Assembly (NCBI GenBank): GCA_003223935.1
Contig: QHXQ01000036.1
Location: forward strand, 22,061 to 86,060
Reading direction: 5' to 3'
Length of the DNA: 64,000 bases
DNA from: Acidobacteriota bacterium
GTDB taxonomy: Bacteria > Acidobacteriota > Blastocatellia > Pyrinomonadales > Pyrinomonadaceae
Within the stretch, counting starts at the first letter, position 1; the number at the start of each line of letters is the position of its first letter. Shown piece after piece: positions 1 to 8,516 of this stretch. The translations under genes and the position numbers were made by a program. The notes below the pieces were generated by a model. It was not told where the DNA came from. It was given only the letters and a program-made list of their open reading frames with translations, and searched no databases.

Positions 1-985
1 GACGGACGAGGAGCGGGATGTCTTCGCGCCGCTCGCGCAAGGGCGGCAAGTGAATTTCGATTACGTTTAGGCGATAGAACAAGTCCTCACGAAAACGACC
101 TGCGGCCACTTCCTTTTCGAGATCGCGATTCGTCGCACAGATAATGCGCGCGTCAAACTCGACCGGCGCGGTTGCGCCGACCGGCGTCACTTCATGCTCC
201 TGCACGGCGCGCAACAGACGCACCTGCATGGCCGCCGTAATCTCGCCGATCTCATCTAAGAAAACCGTCCCGCCTTCGGCCGCGCGCAGCAAGCCGGGTT
301 TGTTGGCGACCGCGCCGGTGAACGCGCCGCGTGTATGGCCGAAGAGTTCGGATTCAAGGAGCGTTTCGGGCAGCGCGCCGCAATTGATCGCGACAAATGG
401 CCGGTCAGCGCGCGGGCTGTGATGATGAATCGCGCGCGCGATCAACTCTTTGCCCGTGCCCGACTCGCCCTGAATCAAGATATGTGTGTTCGTCGCCGCG
501 ACCTTTTCGACGAGCCTGAACACAGACTGCAACGCTTCCGACGTGCCGATGATCTCCGAGAAACTGTAACGGCGATCAAGCTCACGCCGCAGCGCGCGGT
601 TCTCGCGAAACAGTTCGCGTTGGCGCAGAGCGTTCTTGACCGACTGCAACAGGTCTTCGTTGACGAACGGCTTCGTGATGTAGTCGTAAGCGCCTTTGCG
701 TAAAGCCGCGACCGCCGAGTCAACCGACGAGTAAGCAGTCATCACAATGACGAGCGCCTCCGCATCAATGTCCTTGATGTGGTCGAGCAAGGCGAGGCCG
801 TCCATGCCGGTCATGCGTATGTCGGTGAGCGTGACGGCGACATCTTCGGCGGCGAAACGCTCCAAAGCCTCTTCCGCATTCGCCGCCACAGCGACGCGAT
901 AACCGGCCTCTTCGAGCAGTCCCGCCAGAATGGCACGCATCAGGTCTTCGTCTTCGGCGATGAGAATTAACGGTGCTGTGTTCAT
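1..985 (-). CDS. Sigma-54-dependent response regulator, NtrC family (C-terminus outside window)
   Basis: This is a cytoplasmic transcription activator of the NtrC class. It starts at the ATG whose complement is at 983-985 and runs off the left edge, so 328 codons are visible. The receiver domain (about 1-120) shows the acidic pair E11/D12, phospho-acceptor D55 in LTDIRM and the KPF lysine near 106. The AAA+ domain follows, with Walker A GESGTGKE, the sigma-54 contact loop GAFTGA and the Walker B region FLDEIGE. The expected C-terminal Fis-type HTH is not in the window. It is the last visible gene of a kinase-SRPBCC-regulator unit, only 11 nt after the SRPBCC gene, so the kinase at 1518-3299 is the probable phosphodonor. 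The target promoters cannot be read from this window. Confidence 0.95.
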   Translation of the reverse strand, partial: MNTAPLILIAEDEDLMRAILAGLLEEAGYRVAVAANAEEALERFAAEDVAVTLTDIRMTGMDGLALLDHIKDIDAEALVIVMTAYSSVDSAVAALRKGAYDYITKPFVNEDLLQSVKNALRQRELFRENRALRRELDRRYSFSEIIGTSEALQSVFRLVEKVAATNTHILIQGESGTGKELIARAIHHHSPRADRPFVAINCGALPETLLESELFGHTRGAFTGAVANKPGLLRAAEGGTVFLDEIGEITAAMQVRLLRAVQEHEVTPVGATAPVEFDARIICATNRDLEKEVAAGRFREDLFYRLNVIEIHLPPLRERREDIPLLVR

Positions 986-996
986 GTCTGTCTGGA

Positions 997-1509
997 TCAA
1001 GCTTCGGGCGCAAGCTCTATTGTATTCGATTTGCCCGCCACCAACTGCTGAGCTTGCGGGTCGTCAGCTTTAACTTCGGCCATGCGTTTGAAATGTTCGT
1101 TGTGCCGGACGAGAAAACGTGTCATGTAATGATTCAGGAGCAGCGCGTCGGCCAGCCGGCCGAGCAGACCAAACGGCGCGGCAAAATCCACATCGTCAAT
1201 CATCAATGTGCCGCCCCGTCGCGCTACGAAGCGATGCAGATGTCGCCAGCGTTTGAATATGCCGCGCTGCATCTCGTCAACAAACATGTGCGGGCGGTCG
1301 TAAGCCACGATCTTGGAGGTCAAACGTTGGCGCACGAAGAAGTGAGTCGCTTCCCACGTCACCGTGTCGCCAAGTTTCATCTGGCCTGACGTGATGCTAG
1401 CGATGGCGCGCCCATGTCCGGCCTGCTCGTGCGCGGTCACATTCAGACAGAGGTCGAAGCAGACTTCGGCGGGCGCAGCGATGAAAGTTTCAAGATGAAT
1501 CTGCGGCAT
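997..1509 (-). CDS. SRPBCC (START/Bet v1-like) superfamily protein
   Basis: The product is about 170 residues and resembles the polyketide-cyclase-like SRPBCC fold: an N-terminal strand ([18 protein letters not shown]), a central run of strands ([22 protein letters not shown]) and a long C-terminal helix ([22 protein letters not shown]). Such proteins bind hydrophobic ligands in a helix-grip cavity; the ligand is unknown here. The ATG at 1509 is preferred. A TTG at 1521 that overlaps the kinase TGA stop would add four residues and allow translational coupling. The gene sits between a histidine kinase and its likely response regulator, so a role in signalling or in the regulated response is an inference from position. 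Confidence 0.75.
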   Translation of the reverse strand: MPQIHLETFIAAPAEVCFDLCLNVTAHEQAGHGRAIASITSGQMKLGDTVTWEATHFFVRQRLTSKIVAYDRPHMFVDEMQRGIFKRWRHLHRFVARRGGTLMIDDVDFAAPFGLLGRLADALLLNHYMTRFLVRHNEHFKRMAEVKADDPQAQQLVAGKSNTIELAPEA

Positions 1510-1517
1510 GATGCTTC

Positions 1518-3299
1518 TCAATCGCTGCTAATCGTAATGGGCAGCGTGACGCGGGCGCACGTGCCGCGACTGTTGTTGGCGGCGAGTTCGATGCGCCCGC
1601 CGTGCGCGGTGACGATGCCATAGCAGACGGCGAGACCGAGACCTGTGCCAGCGCCTGCGGGCTTGGTTGTGTAGAACGGATCGAAGACGTGCGCGCGATG
1701 CTCGGCGGCGATGCCGGGGCCTGTGTCGGCGATCTCGATCACAAGCTCATCGGCGTTGTTGTCATGGCGCAAAGTGATGCGCAGGTCGCCGCCATCAGGC
1801 ATGGCGTCGCGTGCGTTGAGCAACAGATTGAGCAAGACCTGTTGCATCTGATCAGCGTCGGCGGAGACGTGCGGCGCAGACTCGTCAAACTCAGTTGTGA
1901 CGCGCAGACGTTTGAACGCTTTGTCGAAACTGGCGAGGCGCAGGCTCTGTTCAAGTGTGCGGCGTAGGTCAAGCGGCGCGCGGGCTGGCGGGCGTGCGCG
2001 GGCGAAGTCGGTCATGCCGCGAAGCACCTGTGTGATGCGCGCGATCTGCGTCTGAATGAGGCGCAACATCTCGCGCGCCTCCGCTGTTTGTTTGTCGGCT
2101 GCATCCGCACCGACGCGCGTCTGCAAGATTTGGATGAGCGAAGAGATCGAAGCGAGCGGGTTGTTGACTTCGTGCGCGACGCCTGCGGCGAGCGTGCCGG
2201 CGGCAGCCAGTTTTTCGGTGCGAATCAGTTGTTCGTTCAAGGCGCGCAAGGCTTCGATGTCTGCGGCCATCTTGCGGCTCATCGCGTTGAACGAATCGGC
2301 GAGCAATCCCACTTCGTCGTTGCTCTTGAGCGCGACCTGTGTGCCGTAGTCGCCGCCTGCGACGGCGACGGCCGCTTCGGTCAGGCGTCTAAGCGGGCGC
2401 GAGATGATGCGTATGACGAGCGCGACGAGCAGCAGGTTCGGCACGAGCGCCGTGATGACGCTGAAGACGAGATAGCGCCGCCAAGCTTCGACGGTCTGTC
2501 CCGCGCTGAAACTCCACCAGACGATTGGGATTTGCAAGAGCAGGAAACTCACGACGGCGACGACGGCAATCGAGAGCGCGACCTTGTAGGCGATAGGGAA
2601 GAGGCGAAACTGATCGAGCGCGGATTGGAGCGAGAAGAGTTTGAAGTTTGAGATGGCGTAAGCATAGACGAGCACGCCGGGCAGGACAAAGAGCGTGGCG
2701 AACGGGAGCAGCTTATAGCTGCCAGCGAGCGGCAAGGCGATAGCGGCGAGCGTTGTCAGTGCGCCGGTCAAGACGAGCGCCCAGAGGATCGCGCCGAGTT
2801 GCTGGCCCCAAAGCTCGCGGCGATAGTTGCGATACTTGGCATAGAGCAGACCGAAGCCATAAGCGAAAACAAGGTAGATGTAGAGACCGAAAGCGTAGGC
2901 GAGCGGCGTGAGTTTGAGGTTGAACTGGCCGTTGACGAAGCGTACGTCTTGCCACATCAAGCCGGCGAGCGTCGCCGTAACGAAGACCGCGCCGGGCGCA
3001 AAGAGGACGGCGGCGCGTGTGCGCGGCACTGCGCCGTTTTCGGGGAAGACCCAAGCGAAGACGACGAGCGAGTATTGCAACGCGAGTGCGATCACGAAAC
3101 TCGCGCTGGCCCACCATTGGGCTGAGCCGTCGCGCGCGCTAAAACCCCAGAGCGCGATGTCTTTGACCGTCCAGAGCGCGAGGCAGAGGACGAAGGCCGT
3201 GAACGTCTGATGCGTCCGGTTGCGCGGCGACGCCACGAAGACGTAGAAGCCGAGCAGCACGAGGAGGAATAGCACTAACAGGAGCAGGACGAGAAGCAT
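1518..3299 (-). CDS. Membrane sensor histidine kinase with HAMP domain
   Basis: The 593-residue kinase has a very hydrophobic N-terminal half (residues 1-300) with about eight predicted membrane segments and no obvious periplasmic sensor. A HAMP-like linker (about 290-350) follows. The HisKA helix carries phospho-acceptor H376 in GVAHEVNNPL. The HATPase domain shows the N box (LLNARDAMPDGG), G1 (DTGPGIA) and G2 (GTGLGLAV). The HEVNNPLA form of the H box is typical of NtrB-type kinases, which pair with sigma-54 activators; one is encoded two genes downstream. The whole spacer to the upstream gene is a heptamer hairpin (3301-3370), so no room is seen for a dedicated promoter next to the start. 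The signal may be membrane-derived or bound by the SRPBCC neighbour (inference). Confidence 0.95.
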   Translation of the reverse strand: MLLVLLLLVLFLLVLLGFYVFVASPRNRTHQTFTAFVLCLALWTVKDIALWGFSARDGSAQWWASASFVIALALQYSLVVFAWVFPENGAVPRTRAAVLFAPGAVFVTATLAGLMWQDVRFVNGQFNLKLTPLAYAFGLYIYLVFAYGFGLLYAKYRNYRRELWGQQLGAILWALVLTGALTTLAAIALPLAGSYKLLPFATLFVLPGVLVYAYAISNFKLFSLQSALDQFRLFPIAYKVALSIAVVAVVSFLLLQIPIVWWSFSAGQTVEAWRRYLVFSVITALVPNLLLVALVIRIISRPLRRLTEAAVAVAGGDYGTQVALKSNDEVGLLADSFNAMSRKMAADIEALRALNEQLIRTEKLAAAGTLAAGVAHEVNNPLASISSLIQILQTRVGADAADKQTAEAREMLRLIQTQIARITQVLRGMTDFARARPPARAPLDLRRTLEQSLRLASFDKAFKRLRVTTEFDESAPHVSADADQMQQVLLNLLLNARDAMPDGGDLRITLRHDNNADELVIEIADTGPGIAAEHRAHVFDPFYTTKPAGAGTGLGLAVCYGIVTAHGGRIELAANNSRGTCARVTLPITISSD

Positions 3300-3300
3300 A

Positions 3301-3370
3301 AGGACAGTGAGCAGTGAGCAGTGAGCAGCAGAAATAAAACTGCTTACTGCTTACCGCTCACTGCTTACTA
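3301..3370. repeat. Heptamer-repeat hairpin 1 (GCAGTGA / TTACTGC)
   Basis: The left arm is three tandem 7-bp units of GCAGTGA followed by a diverged one. After a short AT-rich loop the right arm is four units of TTACTGC or TCACTGC, which are complementary to the left. It fills the complete spacer between the stop of the 3368-4093 gene (the TAG touches the arm) and the kinase start at 3299. It could act as an attenuator or mRNA stabiliser. It belongs to the window-wide heptamer-hairpin family. Confidence 0.85.
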
Positions 3371-4093
3371 ACCTAATCTCAATATCAACGTCGCGATGGT
3401 CAATGTCACGCCGCAGGCGACGGGCCAAAAGTGGCGCGCGTCAATCATACCACCGCGCGCGAGCCAGTGGTGCAACGGCGCGAACATGAGGAATGCGGGC
3501 AGGGCGACGGCCAGCGCGCAGAGTGCGCCGGGGATTGCGCCGAACCCGAAACAGACCGCGCCGCCGACTGCGCCAGTAGCCAGTCCCCAGAGCAGCGCTG
3601 CCCACATAGACTTGAGGCTAAGCACCGGCCATGAAGCGTGCGCGTCGGCGAATGTTTTTTGCCCAAGTCGCTGGCCCATGCGCCGCCCGACTAACGCGCA
3701 GAGCAGATTCATCGCTAGGCAAAAAGCGATGAGGATAAGGGAGTCAGCATCAAGTCCGTGACCGACGGTATAGAGGGCGCGGGCAAAGATAGCCGCTGGC
3801 GGCAGTGTGCCGAGCAGGAGACCGAAACGCGCGTATGCCTGTTCGGGCGTGAGCGGCCGGCGCATCCGCAACATCTCCTCTTCTTCATGCAGACTGCGAA
3901 AGCGGCGCTCGCGCTCGTCGTAAGCGGCGATGGCGGCTTCGTACCAACGCACGCGCGCTGTCTCTGCGGACGCGAAGTTTAGGGTGCCGCGCGGCTGTAC
4001 GTTGTGCGCCATCGTTTGACTCGGCGTGCCGTTCAGGCAGTTGGCTGCGGCGTCGGGTGCGTAAGGTTTGTAGGCTGTGTTGATGGCTGACAT
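3368..4093 (-). CDS. Hypothetical membrane protein
   Basis: The product is about 241 residues and its family was not recognised. A soluble N-terminal part of roughly 90 residues contains a charged helix (YDERERRFRSLHEEEEMLRMRR). It is followed by about five hydrophobic segments rich in Gly and Ala, with a GRRMGQRLGQK loop. The ATG at 4093 is chosen because GGAGGTG lies 5 nt upstream; a longer reading from 4159 has no such site. The start lies 60 nt inside the end of the upstream gene, which suggests translational coupling. Its location between an unknown gene and the kinase operon gives no firm functional hint. Confidence 0.7.
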   Translation of the reverse strand: MSAINTAYKPYAPDAAANCLNGTPSQTMAHNVQPRGTLNFASAETARVRWYEAAIAAYDERERRFRSLHEEEEMLRMRRPLTPEQAYARFGLLLGTLPPAAIFARALYTVGHGLDADSLILIAFCLAMNLLCALVGRRMGQRLGQKTFADAHASWPVLSLKSMWAALLWGLATGAVGGAVCFGFGAIPGALCALAVALPAFLMFAPLHHWLARGGMIDARHFWPVACGVTLTIATLILRLG

Positions 4094-4893
4094 AAAGCAC
4101 CTCCGATCTGTGCTGCGTTTGTGCGCGGTAGGGCTAAGACTTCGTGCCGACGCGCCCACGCGCAGGCAGCGTCGAGCAGGCGCGCGACCGATGTGGCGGC
4201 CGCTCGGTCGTCCAAGAGCGAGAGCAGATCAGTCGCTTGCGCGAAGACGCGGATCACGAGCCAGTAGAGTTGCGCGAACGTCTCTGCGCCGGCCGCACGT
4301 GCGGGCAGATTGTGTTCGACTGTTTCGAGCAGTTCGGCGAGCGCGTGGATGAGATCGGTTCGTGCCTGTTCGTGATGTGCGTGTAGGCGTGCGCGGTTGC
4401 GCCGACGCACGCAGCGACCAGCGACGAGCAGGTCGTCGCCCTTGCGCCCGGCGACGCGATACAACTCAAGCTCGCGTTCCGTTGGCTCGGCCACACTTCT
4501 TTCCGTCGCAACTGCAAGCGCCAACCCGACGAAGCGTTCAACTGAAGCGCGTGCGTCCGTCGCTGCTTGGCGCGCGCGTGCGCCGCGCAGGCTGTAAGCA
4601 TCGTGCAGTAAGTCGTCGGTCTGATGCAGCGTGTTGACGAGCGCGCGCTCAGCCTTCGTGATGCGCGTCTCGTATGTGTGGCGCGCGTTGTCGGCACTGC
4701 GCTCTCGGCGGGCGCTGCGCTTCTGCTTGAGTAGGTGCGCCGACAGAGTGAGCGGCCAGAGAAGCGCGACGGCGGCGGCGCGCAGCAGTTGCGTGGCGTG
4801 GTGTGTGTGCGCCATGTGCTGGCGCATGAAGTAGGCGACGCCGACGGGCGCTGCGGCGGCGAGATAGACGGTGATGAATTCGCTCAGACGCAT
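4033..4893 (-). CDS. Hypothetical protein with one N-terminal membrane helix
   Basis: The reading frame is open for 311 codons. The start is uncertain: ATGs at 4893 and 4920 are both possible and neither has a clear ribosome-binding site. Residues 1-35 from 4893 form a hydrophobic anchor (ITVYLAAAAPVGVAYFM). The remainder is Arg-, Ala- and His-rich and predicted helical, with little internal hydrophobicity except near LYWLVIRVFAQATDLLSLL. No family was recognised. It overlaps the next gene by 61 nt, which fits a co-transcribed pair. Base composition is like that of the neighbours. Confidence 0.55.
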   Translation of the reverse strand: MRLSEFITVYLAAAAPVGVAYFMRQHMAHTHHATQLLRAAAVALLWPLTLSAHLLKQKRSARRERSADNARHTYETRITKAERALVNTLHQTDDLLHDAYSLRGARARQAATDARASVERFVGLALAVATERSVAEPTERELELYRVAGRKGDDLLVAGRCVRRRNRARLHAHHEQARTDLIHALAELLETVEHNLPARAAGAETFAQLYWLVIRVFAQATDLLSLLDDRAAATSVARLLDAACAWARRHEVLALPRTNAAQIGGALCQPSTQPTNLTHPTPQPTA

Positions 4894-5503
4894 GGTGACA
4901 TGCACAAGGGCAACGGTCATGCCAGCAGCATGCGCTTGGTCGCGCATGCAAGGTGATACAGACGGCACTCGTTCACAGCAAACAGGTTAGTCGTCTGTGC
5001 TGGGCGCAGATGTAAGGATGGACGGACAACGCCGACTAATGGGTAGGTTGGCAAAGCGCGCGTGGCGACGCTAACGATTGGCATTCTGCAAAGTCTCTGC
5101 CCGCATGCGAGCGCGCACAAACGGCATGACGGACGATTGCCTCATGCGATGTGCAGACGAGTGGATCGCATGGCGTATCAGAAATGTTCGCGGGCGCGAT
5201 ACGAAGTGGACGATTCGGAAACTAAGTTGTGGCGATTTGGTTGAACCGACGACACGAGCCTGTGCTGATCTGTCATTGCGGGAAAACGACGCGAGGTAAA
5301 AGACAGGCTGAAAAGCGTGAAAAATAGAGAAACCAAGTGGCACGTTGTTGCGTCTAAGAGATCGTGGCCTGCTAGTTGCAACGCAAGAGCACACCATCTC
5401 CCCGCAAGACGAGGAAAGAACAAAAGGGAACTTTGAGTTCGCCTCGTTCGTCTTAAGGGAGTACATGATTCATAACTTTTCATAACGAGTGAGCAAAGTC
5501 ATC
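4894..5503. other. Intergenic region without a supported gene
   Basis: About 610 bp separate two divergently transcribed units. Several short open frames exist on both strands, but none has a ribosome-binding site plus plausible protein composition. The part from about 5280 to 5490 is less GC-rich and probably holds promoters for the small gene at 5504 and for the minus-strand pair. No repeat or strong hairpin was seen. Confidence 0.5.
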
Positions 5504-5737
5504 ATGGCGACGAAACCTAACGTCAAAGTCATCAAGCGGCGCGAACGCGCGCCCCAAGAAACGCAGGAAACTGCGGCGGAACAGCCCGCGAAAAAGTCTG
5601 CGCAGGAGACTGCGCGCGAGATGGTCGCGACCGTGACCGGCTGGGTCTCGGAGTTTCAGCAGAAGCGGCGTGCCGAGACGCGCCAAGCGCTCAACACGCT
5701 CTTCAACGACGCGACACCGCAGCCGGGCAAGGCGTAA
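5504..5737 (+). CDS. Small charged hypothetical protein
   Basis: The 77-residue product starts at ATG 5504; an in-frame GTG at 5489 would add five residues. It is strongly charged, with an N-terminal basic stretch (KPNVKVIKRRERAPQ), a Gln/Glu/Ala-rich middle, and an amphipathic helix (REMVATVTGWVSEFQQKRR) that could mediate dimerisation or membrane contact. No Cys, signal peptide or known domain is seen. A good intrinsic terminator follows at 5765, which supports a separate short transcript. Function unknown. Confidence 0.6.
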   Translation: MATKPNVKVIKRRERAPQETQETAAEQPAKKSAQETAREMVATVTGWVSEFQQKRRAETRQALNTLFNDATPQPGKA

Positions 5738-5764
5738 ACTTCCGACACTTGTAGTCAACCTTCA

Positions 5765-5806
5765 GCGCCTGCTCACGTCAACACTTGAGCAGGCGCGCTT
5801 TCATTT
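5765..5806 (+). terminator. Intrinsic terminator
   Basis: An 11-bp perfect stem (GCGCCTGCTCA at 5765-5775 with TGAGCAGGCGC at 5786-5796) and a 10-nt loop are followed by GCTTTCATTT. It lies 27 nt after the stop of the 77-residue gene. Confidence 0.8.
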
Positions 5807-5890
5807 CCCACAACTATTGACAGCGATGAACGACGCGCGTAGCATCGCGGTCATCCGTCACCGGAACATCAAATAGAAACGCCTACGCCT

Positions 5891-6070
5891 ATGAAATCAG
5901 CCGCAAAGAAGCAGACGCCAAAGGGCGGCGCAAGGCCCGTCTTCAGTTCGATCCGCAAACCCGGCGCTCCGCCCGGTCATCCGCTCACACGCGCCAAACC
6001 AGAAGAGCGCGCGCATCCGGCCGAGCGCAAAGCGAAACACAAACGGCGCGTCCAGACGGATGAAGACTGA
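5891..6070 (+). CDS. Very small basic hypothetical protein (59 aa)
   Basis: ATG at 5891 opens a 59-codon frame ending at TGA 6068-6070. The product is highly basic and Pro/Gly-rich (KKQTPKGGARPVFSSIRKP, then PEERAHPAERKAKHKRR), as in many nucleic-acid- or ribosome-associated small proteins. The frame ends 11 nt inside the next gene, whose ATG at 6060 is embedded in its last codons. That arrangement supports real translation and coupling with the DinB-like gene. Function unknown. Confidence 0.6.
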   Translation: MKSAAKKQTPKGGARPVFSSIRKPGAPPGHPLTRAKPEERAHPAERKAKHKRRVQTDED

Positions 6071-6617
6071 ACCGTTGCCCATGGATGAGCAGATCGCGCG
6101 GGCCTTCATCGCACACGTGCGTGCGCTGCTCGCGCAAGACTATCTGCCGCGCCTTGAACGCTGTCTCGTCGCGCTCGACGAAACGGATGTGTGGTGGCGC
6201 GCCAATGCCGAGTCGAACAGCATCGGCAACCTGTTGCTGCATCTTGCGGGCAACGCACGTCAGTGGATTGTGAGCGGCGTCGGCGGCGCGCCGGACATGC
6301 GCGTGCGCGACAGCGAATTTGCCGCCACAGACAAAGATGAACTGACCAAGGCAGAACTGCTCGCGCGTTTGCGCGCGACGCTCAAGGAAGTGGATCAGGT
6401 GCTCGCTCGCCTCGACACGGCGACGCTGCTCGATGAGCGCACGATTCAAAACTGCACCGGCGTCACTATCCTCGAAGCCGTCTTCCACGTCGTCGAACAC
6501 TTCTCCATGCACACAGGCCAGATCATCCTGCTCACCAAGCTACGCACCGTGCGCGACCTAGTTCTCTACGATTTCACCGACAGCATCCCGCGCAAGACGT
6601 GGGGGAAAGAGCAGTAG
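6060..6617 (+). CDS. DinB-like (DUF1572-type) putative metal-dependent protein
   Basis: The 185-residue protein fits the DinB/YfiT four-helix-bundle superfamily, in which three histidines bind a metal and many members act as thiol-dependent transferases or hydrolases. The putative ligands are the His in LLHLAGNARQW (about 62) and the two in VVEHFSMHTGQI (about 148 and 152). The superfamily is usually cytoplasmic, and no signal peptide is seen. The start overlaps the preceding 59-codon gene. The TAG stop is formed inside the first heptamer of a repeat hairpin (CAG TAG GCAGTAA), so the repeat supplies the end of the gene. The substrate is unknown. Confidence 0.85.
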   Translation: MKTEPLPMDEQIARAFIAHVRALLAQDYLPRLERCLVALDETDVWWRANAESNSIGNLLLHLAGNARQWIVSGVGGAPDMRVRDSEFAATDKDELTKAELLARLRATLKEVDQVLARLDTATLLDERTIQNCTGVTILEAVFHVVEHFSMHTGQIILLTKLRTVRDLVLYDFTDSIPRKTWGKEQ

Positions 6618-6730
6618 GCAGTAAGCAGTTAAGACAAAGCAGAAGATAGAAAGCAACCGGTTGAATGTTTACTTACTGCGGCGAATGAAACTTCAATCGG
6701 CTTTTACTGCCTACTGCTTTCTGCTCTTTC
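6605..6730. repeat. Heptamer-repeat hairpin 2 (GCAGTAG / CTACTGC)
   Basis: The left arm at 6605-6630 reads GAAAGA then GCAGTAG, GCAGTAA, GCAGTT. The right arm at about 6701-6730 is its complement (ACTGCCTACTGC, then CTGCTCTTTC). The loop is about 70 nt and AT-richer than its surroundings. The left arm contains the stop codon of the DinB-like gene. The arm words are the same as in hairpins 1 and 12. Confidence 0.85.
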
Positions 6731-6875
6731 CCCTTTTCAATCTGCATGGTTCGTGCTTAATATACGAGCGTTCGTTGACTCTTCTGTGGTTGGCGGCGCA
6801 GCACGCGCACTCGGCGTGTTTAATCCCGGCGCTGCTCGGCCGTCATAGACAACTTTTAAGGAGGCGAAAAGTCGG

Positions 6876-7151
6876 ATGACTTACACTGTGGCCGAACCCT
6901 GTGTCAATTGTCGTTATACGGACTGCGCGCTCGTCTGTCCGGTCGATGCGTTCCACCTCGACGACACGATGCTGGTCATCAATCCCGAAACCTGTATTGA
7001 TTGTGATGCGTGTGTGCCGGAGTGTCCGGTCGAAGCGATCTTCCCAGAAGATAAAGTGCCGGATGAATGGACGCACTACACGGCCCTGAATGCCGAGAAG
7101 GCTCTGAGCGGGCTGCCAACAATCAGCGAAAAACTCGATCCATTGTGTTGA
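6876..7151 (+). CDS. fdxA: 7Fe ferredoxin, FdxA type ([3Fe-4S]/[4Fe-4S])
   Basis: This is a 91-residue electron carrier of the Azotobacter FdI class. The cysteine pattern is C9, C12, C17, C21-Pro at the N-terminus, then C40, C43, C46 and C50-Pro in ETCIDCDACVPECP. By analogy with FdI, C9, C17 and C50 would hold the [3Fe-4S] cluster, and C21, C40, C43 and C46 the [4Fe-4S] cluster. The extra free Cys that follows CPVD in FdI is replaced by Ala26 here. The conserved IFPEDKVPDEW segment and C-terminal helix follow. A strong AAGGAGG lies about 12 nt before the ATG, and an intrinsic terminator follows, so the gene is probably monocistronic. The redox partner is unknown. Confidence 0.93.
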   Translation: MTYTVAEPCVNCRYTDCALVCPVDAFHLDDTMLVINPETCIDCDACVPECPVEAIFPEDKVPDEWTHYTALNAEKALSGLPTISEKLDPLC

Positions 7152-7188
7152 GTTGCACGCTTGAGTTTGCAGCGCGCCCGCGTTTGGC

Positions 7189-7237
7189 GGCGCAAGCTTC
7201 TTCATACATGAGTTGAAGCTTGCGCCCCATTTTTGTT
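7189..7237 (+). terminator. Intrinsic terminator of the ferredoxin gene
   Basis: A 12-bp perfect stem (GGCGCAAGCTTC at 7189-7200 with GAAGCTTGCGCC at 7215-7226) and a 14-nt loop are followed by CCATTTTTGTTT. It sits 38 nt after the ferredoxin stop. Confidence 0.9.
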
Positions 7238-7274
7238 TGCAGGATCGCGGCTGGCGGTGTAGTTTGATGCGCGG

Positions 7275-7595
7275 GTGACGAGCAGAAGGCGCAAGCGTTG
7301 GTTGGGCGGCCTCGCACTGGCGTTAGGCACGCTGGGCGCGACGGTGCTTTTGGGCCGCCGCAAGCCGCGCAGGAAGCGGATGACAAAAGAACAACTCGAC
7401 AACTATCACCGCAACTCTGAAGCCGACCGTTGGGCGCGCCCCGGCATGTCGGTCACGTTTCGCGCCGAGATCATGCCGAGCCGTGATCGCGCTGAACGCA
7501 CCTTCCGTGTCGTCAAACTTCTGCCAAGCAAGCGCGTTCTCCTCGAAGGCGTCGCAGGCGAACACACCGAGAGTGAGTTCGAGCCGGTGCGCTGA
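7275..7595 (+). CDS. Small hypothetical protein, single membrane helix
   Basis: From GTG 7275 the product is 106 residues: a basic leader, one membrane helix (WLGGLALALGTLGATVLLG), a basic stop-transfer patch (RRKPRRKR), then a soluble domain with SVTFRAEIMPSRDRAERTFRVVKLLPSKRVLLEGVAGEHTE split by charged turns. That domain looks like a small beta-barrel. An internal ATG at 7380 with AGGAAG upstream would give a soluble 71-residue protein, so the start is unsettled. No family was recognised. Confidence 0.6.
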   Translation: MTSRRRKRWLGGLALALGTLGATVLLGRRKPRRKRMTKEQLDNYHRNSEADRWARPGMSVTFRAEIMPSRDRAERTFRVVKLLPSKRVLLEGVAGEHTESEFEPVR

Positions 7596-7666
7596 ATTCG
7601 CGAGTAGCGACCGAACGAAAATAAATGGCACACGTCTGATCGCTTCGATTGTGAGGCGATCTTTTT

Positions 7667-8443
7667 TTACCATTCATACTCGCGCCCCGGCTCCATCGCG
7701 CTCAGGCGCGGGATGCCGAGGGCGTTGAGTTCTTCGACGAGGATGTGGCGGTAGGAAGGTTTGAGATGAACGGCGAGCACATCCAAGTGGTTGTGCGTCA
7801 GCTTGCGCAGTTCGGCGGCGACGCCTTCGGGTGTCAGGTGGCCTGAGACGTCAGCGAGTTGGCTCATCGAGTTTGGGAAAGAGGCTTCGATGAAGAGGGC
7901 CGCGACATCTGGCATGCGATTGACCAGTTGCCAAAACTCTTCGGTCGTGGCGGTATCGGAACTGAAGGCGACGCCTGTTTTGCCGTCTGAGGCGACAAGC
8001 CCGATGGTCGGGACGATGTGATTGACCGCGACGGCCGTAACCTTCAAGTGTGCGACCTCCAACTCCTCGCCCACGTGGATCGGCACGTACTCCATCACCT
8101 TACAAGTGCCGTTGGCCAATTCGGAGAAGCGCGGATAGACCGTCCAGTTGAACACGTCGCGTTGCAATAGCCCGATCACCTCTTCGGTCGCATAGACACG
8201 GATCGGCTCTTTCAAGAGCGCGAACATATCATCAATGAAGATGGGCAGCGTCGCCATGTGATCCATGTGCGGGTGTGTGACGATGATGTCGCGCACGGTT
8301 TGGCGCTGCGCGTCCGTTGCGGCGAGCGCGATTGAGCCGGCGTCCACGGCGACGCGGTCGTCTATGAGGAAGCAGGTCAGGCGCTGTTCGGGGGTCGCGC
8401 GGCCGTGCTCATCGAAGGTGCTGGGAAGTAGCTGAATTTTCAC
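7667..8443 (-). CDS. MBL-fold hydrolase, class-II cyclic-nucleotide phosphodiesterase-like
   Basis: The 258-residue protein has the metallo-beta-lactamase signature THPHMDHMA (HxHxDH). It also has further likely ligands: a His in VAVNHIVPT, an Asp in FSSDTATT and a His late in the chain (VHLKPSYRH). The overall layout, with DAGS early and HxHxDH preceded by a short DIIVTH strand, resembles class-II cAMP phosphodiesterases and related cytoplasmic enzymes. No signal peptide is present. It lies alone on the minus strand, convergent with the small membrane gene before it. A cyclic-nucleotide substrate is an inference from family resemblance only. Confidence 0.82.
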   Translation of the reverse strand: MKIQLLPSTFDEHGRATPEQRLTCFLIDDRVAVDAGSIALAATDAQRQTVRDIIVTHPHMDHMATLPIFIDDMFALLKEPIRVYATEEVIGLLQRDVFNWTVYPRFSELANGTCKVMEYVPIHVGEELEVAHLKVTAVAVNHIVPTIGLVASDGKTGVAFSSDTATTEEFWQLVNRMPDVAALFIEASFPNSMSQLADVSGHLTPEGVAAELRKLTHNHLDVLAVHLKPSYRHILVEELNALGIPRLSAMEPGREYEW

Positions 8444-8516
8444 CGGAGCATTTATCCTGAAGTTGTCACAAGATACGACCCGCCCTATACGCTCGGATGT
8501 GAAGTTCTGGGCTTAG

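Noticed and set aside
4077..4386. Several plus-strand frames opposite the hypothetical gene 4033-4893
   Set aside because: They are Arg-rich shadows of a GC-rich minus-strand gene and have no start signals.
6661..6879. 72-codon open frame before the ferredoxin gene
   Set aside because: It covers the loop and right arm of heptamer hairpin 2 and ends over the ferredoxin start. Its composition is explained by the repeat.
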